DNA from: RGIG2206 sp045577615
Lineage (GTDB): Bacteria; Bacillota; Clostridia; Oscillospirales; Acutalibacteraceae
DNA length: 29,463 nucleotides
Direction: 5' to 3'
NCBI GenBank assembly: GCA_045577615.1
Contig: JAZNIT010000031.1
Location: 1 to 29,463, forward strand
How positions within the stretch are numbered: the stretch's first letter is position 1; every line of letters starts with the position of its first letter. This document shows, piece by piece, positions 14,670-21,603 of the stretch. A model generated the notes under the pieces. It made no database searches. It saw only the letters and a list, made by a program, of their open reading frames with translations, and was not told the DNA's origin. The position numbers were made by a program, and so were the translations under genes.

Positions 14670-15671
14670 ATGCAATCAAACGTTAGACCCGAGTCTATGG
14701 CTCGTATTACTACCAAAGAATTGGCCGACGCCTTTATTGCTGAGCAGATTGCCGAAATCCGTGCTCAGGTTGGCGATAAAAAGGTGCTGCTTGCATTGTC
14801 AGGCGGCGTTGACAGCTCGGTTGTTGCCGCATTGCTCATCAAGGCTATCGGCAAGCAGCTTGTTTGCGTTCACGTTAACCACGGCCTTATGAGAAAGGGC
14901 GAAAGCGAAGCAGTTATCGATACGTTCAGAGGCGAGCTTGATGCAAACCTCGTTTACGTTGATGCTACCGACCGCTTCCTTAACCTTCTTGCAGGTGTTA
15001 GCGAGCCTGAAAAGAAGAGAAAGATTATCGGTAAGGAGTTTATCGAGGTTTTTGCAGACGAAGCAAGAAAGCTTGAAGGTGTTGAATTCTTAGCACAAGG
15101 CACCATTTATCCCGACATTTTAGAGAGCATTAAGGCAGCCGAAGGCAAAAAGGCCATTAAATCTCACCACAATGTTGGCGGTCTGCCCGAAGATCTTAAA
15201 TTCGAGCTTGTTGAACCCATTAAACTTCTCTTTAAGGATGAGGTTCGCGTGGTTGGCGAAGCACTCGGTCTTCCCCATGCAATGGTTTACCGTCAGCCCT
15301 TCCCCGGCCCCGGTCTTGGAGTTCGTTGCCTTGGTGCAATCACTCGTGACCGACTTCACGCCCTTCGTGAGGCCGACGCCATCCTCCGTGAGGAGTTTGA
15401 CAACTGCGGCCTTGCTGAGAAGGTTTGGCAGTATTTCATCGCCGTTCCCGACATTAAGAGCGTCGGCGTTAAGGACGAAAGCCGCTATGAAGGCTGGCCC
15501 GCAATCATCCGCGCAGTTAACACTAAGGATGCTATGAGCGCAACCATTGAAGAAATTCCCTATGAAATTCTTCACAAGATTACCTACCGCATCACCCACG
15601 AGGTTGACGGTATCAATCGCGTGCTCCTCGACCTCACCCCCAAGCCCATCGGCACTATCGAGTGGGAATAA
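14670..15671 (+). CDS. guaA: GMP synthase ATP-pyrophosphatase subunit, without the glutaminase domain
   Basis: Converts XMP to GMP with ATP and ammonia. The 333-residue protein corresponds to the C-terminal two thirds of the usual 510-525-residue GuaA. The P-loop of N-type PP-ATPases is LSGGVDSS (about 44-51). Next come VHVNHGLMRKGE, the IYPDILES segment (about 150-157) and the dimerisation domain with RQPFPGPGLGVR (about 209-220) and DLTPKPIGTIEWE at the end. The N-terminal class I glutaminase with its Cys-His-Glu triad is absent. It must use free ammonia or a separate GuaAa subunit, as in archaeal two-subunit enzymes; none is encoded in this window. AGGGAGG eight bases upstream fixes the start. 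Confidence 0.9.
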   Translation: MQSNVRPESMARITTKELADAFIAEQIAEIRAQVGDKKVLLALSGGVDSSVVAALLIKAIGKQLVCVHVNHGLMRKGESEAVIDTFRGELDANLVYVDATDRFLNLLAGVSEPEKKRKIIGKEFIEVFADEARKLEGVEFLAQGTIYPDILESIKAAEGKKAIKSHHNVGGLPEDLKFELVEPIKLLFKDEVRVVGEALGLPHAMVYRQPFPGPGLGVRCLGAITRDRLHALREADAILREEFDNCGLAEKVWQYFIAVPDIKSVGVKDESRYEGWPAIIRAVNTKDAMSATIEEIPYEILHKITYRITHEVDGINRVLLDLTPKPIGTIEWE

Positions 15672-15740
15672 TTGAAACAGAAGAAGCCGTTGACCGCCAT
15701 ATGAATATAAAGAATTTTTACGGCGACAAGTAATTTAAAA

Positions 15741-15786
15741 AAAACCAACGTCCCCCCGTATAACGGGGGGACGTTGGTTTTATTGC
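15741..15786. terminator. Strong bidirectional terminator
   Basis: AAAACCAACGTCCCCCC and its full complement flank GTATAAC, with A-runs before and T-runs after. It ends the guaA operon. The core CCCCCCGTATAACGGGGGG recurs at about 29349-29376. Confidence 0.9.
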
Positions 15787-15795
15787 GCTTTCTCC

Positions 15796-15838
15796 CTCAG
15801 TCGCTTTGCGACAGCTCCCTTCCGTAGGGAGCCTTTTT
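15796..15838 (+). repeat. CAGTCGCTTTGCGACAG-type repeat with a terminator-like stem
   Basis: GTCGC/GCGAC hairpin followed by GCTCCCT..AGGGAGC and TTTTTT. This motif is familiar between genes in Faecalibacterium and relatives. The T-run abuts the stop of the lipoprotein gene on the other strand. Confidence 0.6.
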
Positions 15839-16767
15839 TAGTGGGCAACTTGGTTGTTTTTGTTTGTTTCGGTGCCGCCCCATTCCACAACGGTAAAGCC
15901 TTTTCTTTCAAAAGGCTCAAAGGTTTGCGGCTCTACATCCACCTTTGAATCGGAGGGGTAGTAGGTCATAAAAATGCGAAGCATACTGTCGGGTTTGGGG
16001 GTTATATCCAACTTGGCGCAGTCTTCATACGCTGCGGTGTGGAAGGATATTACGTTGTAGGGGTTGTTTTGCATATGTGGCAGCCAATAGATGATGAATT
16101 CGTTGGCTTCTCTTGAAGTTAAGCCCTGCTGCGCAAGTGCCCATTCAAGGAATGCCGCCGTATCCTCACCGCTAACGCACCAGCCCTGCGAAAGATCAAG
16201 TTGGGCGTTAAGCTTGCCCTCCCAATACAGGGCGTAGTATTCTTTGCCGTCGGGAAATACCAACGTGCCGTCGGGATATGCGGTGAAATTTTGCCAGCCC
16301 TTGTCATAGTCGGGATAGGTGCAGGTCAGCTCTCCGTCAAGGGTGAGGTAGGCTGAGCATTGGGTTGGCTCGTCGGGGTAAAAGTAAAGGATAGGCTTGG
16401 CGGCTGCAATTGGCTCATAAACCGAATCGGCGATAACCCTTGCTTTTTGTGATTTTTTGTGGGGAACCTGAACCTTGTGAAAAATCACGCTAACCACATC
16501 GCCCACGCACCAATCATCTGCTTTGTCGGTGATGACATATACGGTTTTTCCCCATTTGTTGGCCGCTGACCCGAACACTTCCATTTCTAAAGTGTTAGAA
16601 TCAATCTGGTTAATAATCTCGCCGTACATGTTGCCGTTGGAGCCATCAACAGAAACGGTTTCGTATTCATCGTCAGACAAGGGTGGCAGCGAGGCAGTTT
16701 CACTTTGGCAGCCGCAAATTCCAAGGCATAGCAGTAATGCAAGGCAAATCGAACAAAACTTTTTCAT
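15838..16767 (-). CDS. Lipoprotein of unknown function with an LYFYP-type domain
   Basis: A 309-residue lipoprotein. I start at MKKFCSICLALLLCLGICGC (ATG 16767, with AAAGGAG upstream); the ORF could extend but the signal peptide sets the start. Lipobox GICGC, Cys20. A small N-terminal beta region (about 35-115; SNGNMYGEIINQI, KTVYVITDKADDWCVGDVVSVI) looks like a DUF3221-style OB fold. From KPILYFYPDE (about 123) the protein has a repeatedly seen but unnamed domain: LTLDGELTCTYPDYDKGW, AYPDGTLVFPDGKEYYALYWEG, ISFHTAAYEDCAKL and ending VVEWGG. I do not know its function; the style suggests a secreted binding or sensing domain. It is divergent from the radical SAM gene. Confidence 0.75.
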   Translation of the reverse strand: MKKFCSICLALLLCLGICGCQSETASLPPLSDDEYETVSVDGSNGNMYGEIINQIDSNTLEMEVFGSAANKWGKTVYVITDKADDWCVGDVVSVIFHKVQVPHKKSQKARVIADSVYEPIAAAKPILYFYPDEPTQCSAYLTLDGELTCTYPDYDKGWQNFTAYPDGTLVFPDGKEYYALYWEGKLNAQLDLSQGWCVSGEDTAAFLEWALAQQGLTSREANEFIIYWLPHMQNNPYNVISFHTAAYEDCAKLDITPKPDSMLRIFMTYYPSDSKVDVEPQTFEPFERKGFTVVEWGGTETNKNNQVAH

Positions 16768-16788
16768 ATAAATGCTCCTTTCGTTTTT

Positions 16789-16848
16789 GGGTACGGTGCT
16801 CATTCGGTACCCTAATTTTATTATATATAAAGCCTGACGCTTCTGCAA
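16789..16848 (-). promoter_or_regulatory. Promoter and inverted repeat of the lipoprotein gene
   Basis: Minus-strand TTGCAG (complement at 16843-16848), 17-bp spacer and TATAAT (complement at 16820-16825). Just downstream, GGGTAC (16789-16794) and GTACCC (16807-16812) form an inverted repeat in the leader. Confidence 0.6.
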
Positions 16849-16881
16849 GTATTATTTGCAAGGTAAAACAACCAAAACATA

Positions 16882-16910
16882 TTGATAATTTTTTGCCGCA
16901 ATGCTATTAT
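16882..16910 (+). promoter_or_regulatory. Promoter of the radical SAM/small-protein pair
   Basis: TTGATA at 16882-16887, 17-bp spacer, TATTAT at 16905-16910. GAGGAGG follows, and ATG is at 16947. Confidence 0.6.
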
Positions 16911-16946
16911 TAAATTGCAGTATATTATTTTCGAGGAGGTGGGCAA

Positions 16947-17786
16947 ATGTACAGCAAGGTTTATGTTGAGATTACCAACGTCTGCAATATGAACTGCTCC
17001 TTTTGTCACGGGCATCATCGGTTGCCGCGGCAAATGAGCGAAAAAGAGTTTGCCCTCATCCTTGACAAGCTGACACCATACACCCAATACATATATTATC
17101 ACCTTATGGGCGAGCCGCTCACCCACCCACTGCTGCCCCAATTCATTAAAATGGCAGGGGCAAGGGGATATAAATCCATCATCACCACCAACGGCACCCT
17201 TTTGCATAAGTGTGGGGACGCGCTTATATCGGCAGGTCTGCACAAGGTCAATCTGTCGGTGCACAGCTTTGAGGGTGACGAGGGCGAGGCCTTTGACAAC
17301 TATCTGAGGCAGCTGGCACAGTTTGCCGATGCCGCTTCAAGGGCAGGGGTTATTGTGGTTTTTCGCCTTTGGAACAAGGGCTTTGACCATGGTAAAAACA
17401 GCCGCGTTTTGCAGCTTTTGCAAGAACTTTTGTCCGGTGATTGGGCAGAGAATACTCGCGGCCTGCGAATACGGGACAAGCTGTTTGTTGAACTTGGCGA
17501 CCGCTTTGAATGGCCTGACAAGTCGGCTCCCGTTCAAGGGGATTCGGTCTATTGCTACGGGTTGAAGGACCATTTTGGCATCTTGTGTGACGGCACGGTG
17601 GTACCCTGTTGCCTTGACAGTGATGGAGTTATAGCTTTGGGCAACATTTTTGAACAAGATTTTGCCGAAATTTTGAAATTCCCACGGGCAAAGGCAATGG
17701 TTGAGGGCTTCAAATGTCGCCGTGCGTCCGAAGATTTGTGTCGCAGGTGCGGCTACGCTCAACGATTTGTAAAAAGCAAGGCGTAA
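16947..17786 (+). CDS. Radical SAM/SPASM domain protein
   Basis: A 279-residue protein. EITNVCNMNCSFCHGHHRLPR (about 8-28) contains the CxxxCxxC cluster ligands for S-adenosylmethionine. LMGEPLTHP gives the GEP-like SAM-contact motif and TTNGTLL the following strand. The C-terminal part (CYGLKDHFGILCDGTVVPCC, then CRRASEDLCRRCGY) supplies the seven or so cysteines of a SPASM/twitch auxiliary cluster domain. Such enzymes modify peptides or proteins. Close relatives occur widely in Clostridia without a defined substrate. It has its own promoter and strong ribosome site. The next gene, 82 residues, begins 12 bases after its stop and is likely co-transcribed. Confidence 0.9.
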   Translation: MYSKVYVEITNVCNMNCSFCHGHHRLPRQMSEKEFALILDKLTPYTQYIYYHLMGEPLTHPLLPQFIKMAGARGYKSIITTNGTLLHKCGDALISAGLHKVNLSVHSFEGDEGEAFDNYLRQLAQFADAASRAGVIVVFRLWNKGFDHGKNSRVLQLLQELLSGDWAENTRGLRIRDKLFVELGDRFEWPDKSAPVQGDSVYCYGLKDHFGILCDGTVVPCCLDSDGVIALGNIFEQDFAEILKFPRAKAMVEGFKCRRASEDLCRRCGYAQRFVKSKA

Positions 17787-17798
17787 GGAGGGTTTGAT

Positions 17799-18047
17799 AT
17801 GCCTGTTATTATTGATAAAAACCGATTTACGTTGGAAACCAAAAACACCGCCCTTATCCACAAGGACACCAAGCAATACGTTGCTCAGTGGCAGCAGGCC
17901 AATCCCAATCTTAAGGTGGTCACTTGGCAGGGCGGCACCCATTCAAGAGGTCAGACCGCATCCTTAGTTCTTGGTGGTATTGGCGCAAGCAACCGCCTTA
18001 ACGTATATATTTTGTTTAAGTACAGCCGCAACAATATACCGCAATAA
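17799..18047 (+). CDS. Conserved-looking 82-residue protein of unknown function
   Basis: I do not recognise this protein. It begins MPVIIDKNRFTLETKNTALI, has a hydrophilic middle and a Gly-rich stretch (TWQGGTHSRGQTASLVLGG) with two GG sites (about 45-46 and 59-60), and ends in hydrophobic/basic residues (LNVYILFKYSRNNIPQ). It has no signal peptide, no Cys and one His-Ser-Arg segment. AAGGAGG precedes the ATG at good spacing and a terminator follows the stop closely, so it is a genuine gene in one transcript with the radical SAM/SPASM gene. A role as substrate or partner of that enzyme is possible, but a peptide precursor would usually be shorter and richer in modifiable residues. Confidence 0.75.
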   Translation: MPVIIDKNRFTLETKNTALIHKDTKQYVAQWQQANPNLKVVTWQGGTHSRGQTASLVLGGIGASNRLNVYILFKYSRNNIPQ

Positions 18048-18058
18048 TTGCTAATCGC

Positions 18059-18093
18059 AACCCTCGCAGTTTTTTACCCGCGAGGGTTTTTGT
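18059..18093 (+). terminator. Intrinsic terminator of the radical SAM operon
   Basis: AACCCTCGC pairs with GCGAGGGTT around a 12-base loop, followed by TTTTGTTGC. Confidence 0.75.
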
Positions 18094-18121
18094 TGCACTT
18101 TTTAAATTTATGTGATAAACT
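18093..18121 (+). promoter_or_regulatory. Promoter of the second lipoprotein gene
   Basis: TTGCAC at 18093-18098, 17-bp spacer, TAAACT at 18116-18121 preceded by TGn. It is moderate in strength. Confidence 0.45.
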
Positions 18122-18152
18122 TAAATTATCAACATATTCAGGAGGATTTTTT

Positions 18153-19160
18153 ATGGCCTTTAAGCGATTGATGGCTTTGGTTGTAGCGGTGTCTTTGTGC
18201 CTTTTGTGCGGCTGCAACTTAAACAACGACAGTTCGGGTGCCGTTTCATCTAAAAACGGCGTAACCTCTCATATCCCCTCAAGAAGTGAGAGCACTTCCT
18301 CGGCTCCTTCATCGGCTCCTTCATCCCTCTTTTCATCAAAGACGTCAAGCAGCGCATCTTGGTGGAATCCAAGCATCGTTGCCTCAAAGGTGCCTTCAAG
18401 GGTTCCCTCTGCGGCTTCATCCAACATCAACTCCAGACCTGAGGGAATAACCACCGTAAACTATCTGCAAAACATCATAAACGATATGACTCTGCCCCAC
18501 GAATCACGTCCTCACGGCGTGCCCACATCCTACAATTGGTCCCAGAAGCCCAGAGAGAGCTACGGTGTCAATATGCCGAAGGATTGGTCGGCCGTTCTTA
18601 CCTGGGGTCAGGTTTATGAGGCAATAGAGGGCAACCCTGCCACCAACACCCGTGTTCAGCTGAGAAATATGCAGCTTTATTATTTCAGCAAGAGTCAGCA
18701 GTGCTGGATTGAACTGCAAAACACAAGCGACATTAAGGGCAACGCCTACGTTGAGAACTTTAAAAACAACGTAAACAAGCCCGCCGATCAGCGCACTGAA
18801 AGCGCCGCTAACGGTGGCGGTATATCGGTTACTGCAGGTGACGGCTACAACTATCACTTCTGGCCCGCCACCGGCCGTGCTACCATCGACCCCAACGATA
18901 TTGCTATTATCTATGCATCCTGCCAGGCGCGGCTTATAGTTGGCGATGCAAGCAAGCCCGACGACCGTGCATCTGCCCGCTACGTTTTGAGTGTGGGCGG
19001 CGACTATTGGTATGGCAAAACGGGCGCCTGGAACGACCTTAAGACCAACGGCGACTTTGCCATCGGCCGCTTTAAGTACGTTACAAACGAGTGGCAGGCC
19101 TTTAACGGCTGGGCAGGAGATATTAACCTGCTGCGCAAAAATCCCCCTCCAATGATTTAA
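18153..19160 (+). CDS. Ser-rich lipoprotein with a conserved-looking C-terminal domain of unknown function
   Basis: A 335-residue lipoprotein. The start at 18153 is fixed by AGGAGG seven bases upstream and by the signal MAFKRLMALVVAVSLCLLCGC (Cys21 lipobox). Residues about 30-105 are a low-complexity linker of Ser, Pro, Ala and Lys, likely spanning the cell wall. The C-terminal part (about 120-330) is compact and aromatic-rich: YGVNMPKDWSAVLTWGQVYEA, LRNMQLYYFSK, GDGYNYHFWPATGRA, IDPNDIAIIYASCQARL, RYVLSVGGDYW and EWQAFNGWAGD. It reads like an extracellular carbohydrate-binding or beta-sandwich domain. I do not know a family name. It has its own promoter and terminator. Confidence 0.75.
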   Translation: MAFKRLMALVVAVSLCLLCGCNLNNDSSGAVSSKNGVTSHIPSRSESTSSAPSSAPSSLFSSKTSSSASWWNPSIVASKVPSRVPSAASSNINSRPEGITTVNYLQNIINDMTLPHESRPHGVPTSYNWSQKPRESYGVNMPKDWSAVLTWGQVYEAIEGNPATNTRVQLRNMQLYYFSKSQQCWIELQNTSDIKGNAYVENFKNNVNKPADQRTESAANGGGISVTAGDGYNYHFWPATGRATIDPNDIAIIYASCQARLIVGDASKPDDRASARYVLSVGGDYWYGKTGAWNDLKTNGDFAIGRFKYVTNEWQAFNGWAGDINLLRKNPPPMI

Positions 19161-19162
19161 TA

Positions 19163-19191
19163 AAAAAAGAGTCCGCAAGGACTCTTTTTTT
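19163..19191 (+). terminator. Intrinsic terminator
   Basis: AAAAAGAGTCC, loop GCAA, GGACTCTTTTTTT. It separates the lipoprotein gene from the TetR operon. Confidence 0.9.
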
Positions 19192-19192
19192 G

Positions 19193-19221
19193 TTGACAAA
19201 AAGCCGTCAAAGTGATAATAT
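19193..19221 (+). promoter_or_regulatory. Promoter of the TetR/ABC operon
   Basis: A perfect TTGACA at 19193-19198, 17-bp spacer and TAATAT at 19216-19221 with TGn in front. It overlaps the operator palindrome that follows. Confidence 0.75.
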
Positions 19222-19235
19222 AACACTTGTTATAT
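19218..19235. promoter_or_regulatory. Palindromic operator, probably for the TetR regulator
   Basis: ATATAACACTTGTTATAT is a perfect 18-bp palindrome with a two-base centre. It overlaps the 3' part of the -10 element and extends over the expected start of transcription. This is the standard place for self-repression by a TetR-type protein. Confidence 0.7.
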
Positions 19236-19258
19236 ATTGTATGTTGAGGGGGGATATT

Positions 19259-19819
19259 ATGCCGCCAAAAATTAAAACCACAAAGGATAAGATTATATCT
19301 ACCGCACTGCAAATGGTGCGAGAATCGGGGGCAGACTCTATTAACGCCCGCGACCTTGCCGCCGTCATCGGTTGCTCAACTCAGCCTATTTTTTCAAACT
19401 TTGCCTCTATGACCGAGCTGCGCCTTGCTCTTGTTGAAAAGGCCGACGAGCTTTATCAACAATATATGCAAAACGAGATTGACGGGGGCAAATACCCCGT
19501 TTATAAGGCCACGGGTATGGCCTACATCCGCTTTGCCAAAGAGGAAAAGGAGCTCTTTAAGCTACTCTTTATGTGCGAGCGCACCGAAGAGCAATACCAC
19601 AAAGAAATAAGGTTTGACGACAGCATTAGTCGCATAGTAGAAAGTTCAACGGGGCTTGACAACAGCAATGCACAGCTTTTTCACCTTGAAATGTGGGCAA
19701 TTGTACACGGCATTGCTACTATGTTTGTCACCGGTTTTTTGGATTTGGATTGGGATTTGGTGAGCAAAATGCTCACCGACAGCTATATGGGTCTGCGCAA
19801 GCAGTATGGAACGGAGTGA
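19259..19819 (+). CDS. TetR/AcrR family transcriptional regulator
   Basis: A 186-residue regulator starting at ATG 19259 (GAGGGGGG upstream; the in-frame extension upstream runs through the promoter and is rejected). The N-terminal helix-turn-helix is evident: KIISTALQMVRESGADSINARDLAAVIGCSTQPIFSNFASMTELRLAL (about 11-58). The C-terminal ligand domain (VYKATGMAYIRFAKEEKELFKLLFM, then AIVHGIATMFVTG) resembles the WHG-type domain. It likely senses a compound exported by the ABC system that follows, and controls the operon by binding the palindrome at 19218-19235. The gap to the ABC gene is four bases. Confidence 0.9.
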   Translation: MPPKIKTTKDKIISTALQMVRESGADSINARDLAAVIGCSTQPIFSNFASMTELRLALVEKADELYQQYMQNEIDGGKYPVYKATGMAYIRFAKEEKELFKLLFMCERTEEQYHKEIRFDDSISRIVESSTGLDNSNAQLFHLEMWAIVHGIATMFVTGFLDLDWDLVSKMLTDSYMGLRKQYGTE

Positions 19820-19823
19820 TTGA

Positions 19824-20552
19824 ATGGAAGCCATTAAAGTTCAAAAGCTGACTAAAAAATACAAGGACGTTGTGGCGGTTGACGGTCTCGACCTGACGGT
19901 GTTTATGGGTGAGATTTTTGCTCTTTTAGGAGTTAACGGTGCAGGCAAAACCACCACCATAAAAATGCTCTCCTGCCTCACCGAGCCCACCGACGGCGAC
20001 GCTTTTTTGATGGGCAAAAGCATCAAGACCGAAAGCGGCGAGGTGAAATCGGTCATTGCCGTATCCCCTCAGGAAACGGCTGTGGCTCCTGCACTGACGG
20101 TGAGGGAAAACCTTGATTTAATGTGCGGCGTTTACGGCATTGAAAAGACCTGCCGCGGTGAAAAAATCAGCCATCTTGCAGAGCTTCTGGGTCTTGAAAG
20201 CGTGATGGGCAAAAAAGCAGGCAAGCTGTCGGGTGGATGGCAGCGGCGACTGAGCATTGCTATGGCTCTTATCAGCCGACCGCAGATACTCTTTCTTGAC
20301 GAGCCAACCCTTGGGCTTGACGTTATTGCCCGCAGCGATTTGTGGGACATCATCCGCTCCATCAAAGGCGAGGTAACTATCCTTCTGACCACCCATTATA
20401 TGGAGGAGGCAGAAGCTTTATCCGACCGCATTGCCATTATGAAAGAGGGCAAGCTGCTTCTTTGCGGCACCGCCGACGAAATAAAGGCGGCAGGTGGCAC
20501 CGACAATTTTGAGCAGGCCTTTATCAACATTGTAAAAGGGGTGACGAAATGA
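19824..20552 (+). CDS. ABC transporter ATP-binding protein (ABC-2 efflux)
   Basis: A 242-residue ATPase. Walker A is GVNGAGKTT (about 38-46), the Q-loop region has SPQETAVAPALTVREN, the signature is LSGGWQRRLS (about 136-145; GGW in place of the more usual GGM or GGQ), and Walker B is ILFLDEPTLGLD (about 156-167). The H-loop is TTHYMEEAEALSDRI. This is the DrrA-like class that pairs with an ABC-2 permease for export of drugs or lipids. It follows the TetR gene by four bases and overlaps the permease start by ATGA. Confidence 0.95.
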   Translation: MEAIKVQKLTKKYKDVVAVDGLDLTVFMGEIFALLGVNGAGKTTTIKMLSCLTEPTDGDAFLMGKSIKTESGEVKSVIAVSPQETAVAPALTVRENLDLMCGVYGIEKTCRGEKISHLAELLGLESVMGKKAGKLSGGWQRRLSIAMALISRPQILFLDEPTLGLDVIARSDLWDIIRSIKGEVTILLTTHYMEEAEALSDRIAIMKEGKLLLCGTADEIKAAGGTDNFEQAFINIVKGVTK

Positions 20553-21280
20553 GATTGACTGCGTTTGCTACCCGCAACACCAAGGAAATTTTGCGGGACC
20601 CACTTAACCTTGCCTTTGGACTCGGCTTTCCCCTTGTGCTTATTTTGCTGCTCAGCGCCATTCAGGCCAACGTGCCCGTTGATCTCTTTGAGATAGGCCA
20701 CCTGACCCCCGGTGTAACGGTGTTTGGACTGTCATTTATGTCCCTCTTTTCGGCCACTATTATCGCCAAGGACAGAGGGTCATCCCTGCTGCAGAGGCTA
20801 TACACCACGCCTATGACCCCCGTGGATTTTATTTTGGGCTACACCCTGCCCATCATCCCTATTTCACTCGGTCAATGTGCAGTTTGCTATGTGGCAGCCC
20901 TTATTCTTGGGCTTGAGGCGTCGGTGAACATTCTGCTTGCAGTGCTGCTGATTTTGCCCGTATCGCTGCTTTACATCGGCATCGGTCTTTTGTGCGGCAG
21001 CCTTTTTAACGACAAGCAGGTGGGAGGCATTTGCGGCGCGCTGCTTACCAACCTTTCAGCCTGGGTTTCGGGCATTTGGTTTGACCTAAAGCTCATTGGC
21101 GGTTGGTTTGAGGGCATGTCCTACGCTCTGCCCTTTGTTCACGCGGTTGAGCTGGAGCGGGCAGCCCTTAAAGGAGATTTTGAGAGCATATTACCCCACC
21201 TTTTGTGGGTAGTGGGCTATGCCGCCATTGTTTTGGCGTTGGCGGTTACCTGCTTTTTGCGACAGATGAAAAAGCATTGA
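20549..21280 (+). CDS. ABC-2 type transporter permease
   Basis: A 243-residue membrane protein with about six predicted hydrophobic segments (for example LAFGLGFPLVLILLLSAI, IPISLGQCAVCYVAALILGL, ILLAVLLILPVSLLYIGIGL and the final VVGYAAIVLALAVTCFL). KDRGSSLLQRLYTTPMTP after the second segment is the typical ABC-2 loop. It forms the membrane channel for the preceding ATPase and probably exports a hydrophobic compound. It is the last gene of the TetR-ATPase-permease operon. Confidence 0.9.
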   Translation: MRLTAFATRNTKEILRDPLNLAFGLGFPLVLILLLSAIQANVPVDLFEIGHLTPGVTVFGLSFMSLFSATIIAKDRGSSLLQRLYTTPMTPVDFILGYTLPIIPISLGQCAVCYVAALILGLEASVNILLAVLLILPVSLLYIGIGLLCGSLFNDKQVGGICGALLTNLSAWVSGIWFDLKLIGGWFEGMSYALPFVHAVELERAALKGDFESILPHLLWVVGYAAIVLALAVTCFLRQMKKH

Positions 21281-21305
21281 CAGATATAAAAAATCACCCT
21301 GCGTT

Positions 21306-21584
21306 AGGGAGTTGTGATTAGGGACGAAATCGGTTTTGGAACCTAATTTTGCCTCATCGTTTTGCCTTTACCTTTGTAATACACAAAGTATTACTGCAGG
21401 CTTCAGGCATTACGAATGAAACAAAATTATCGGTTACAAAACTGCAAGCACCTAAAACAGATGAATTTTTGATAGAACAAAAGGCAAAACACCTCAGTAA
21501 CGCTGTCGCGTACTGCGGTGTTTTAACGCATTGGTCTGCAAAAAGTCGCTGTTTTAGGCGAATTATCCCTAACCACAGCTCCCT
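21306..21584. mobile_element. MITE-like element with 19-bp terminal inverted repeats
   Basis: AGGGAGTTGTGATTAGGGA at 21306-21324 and the reverse complement of 21566-21584 match in 17 of 19 positions, both differences being transitions. The enclosed 279 bases have no convincing gene. The right part is the 107-bp repeat also seen at 7802-7908, where the left end is missing. No clear target-site duplication was found, so movement by transposition is an inference. Confidence 0.5.
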
Positions 21585-21585
21585 T
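21479..21585. repeat. 107-bp dispersed repeat, copy 2
   Basis: One base differs from 7802-7908. The mismatch (T21494) weakens the 14-bp stem slightly, so the hairpin is still likely to fold. Confidence 0.9.
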
Positions 21586-21603
21586 GAGAGAGGCTTTTTT
21601 TGG

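Larger units (their letters stand above)
21281..21603. other. 323-base intergenic region holding a repeat element
   Basis: The interval holds the 279-bp element with terminal inverted repeats (21306-21584), which contains copy 2 of the 107-bp repeat. A possible small stem with TTTTTTT follows at about 21576-21601. The open frames here are not backed by a ribosome site or recognisable protein. No further gene was recognised. Confidence 0.6.

Noticed and set aside
15671..15734. Short frame after guaA ending NIKNFYGDK
   Set aside because: About 20 codons with an ATG inside but no ribosome site. It could be a leftover tail of a lost gene but cannot be supported.
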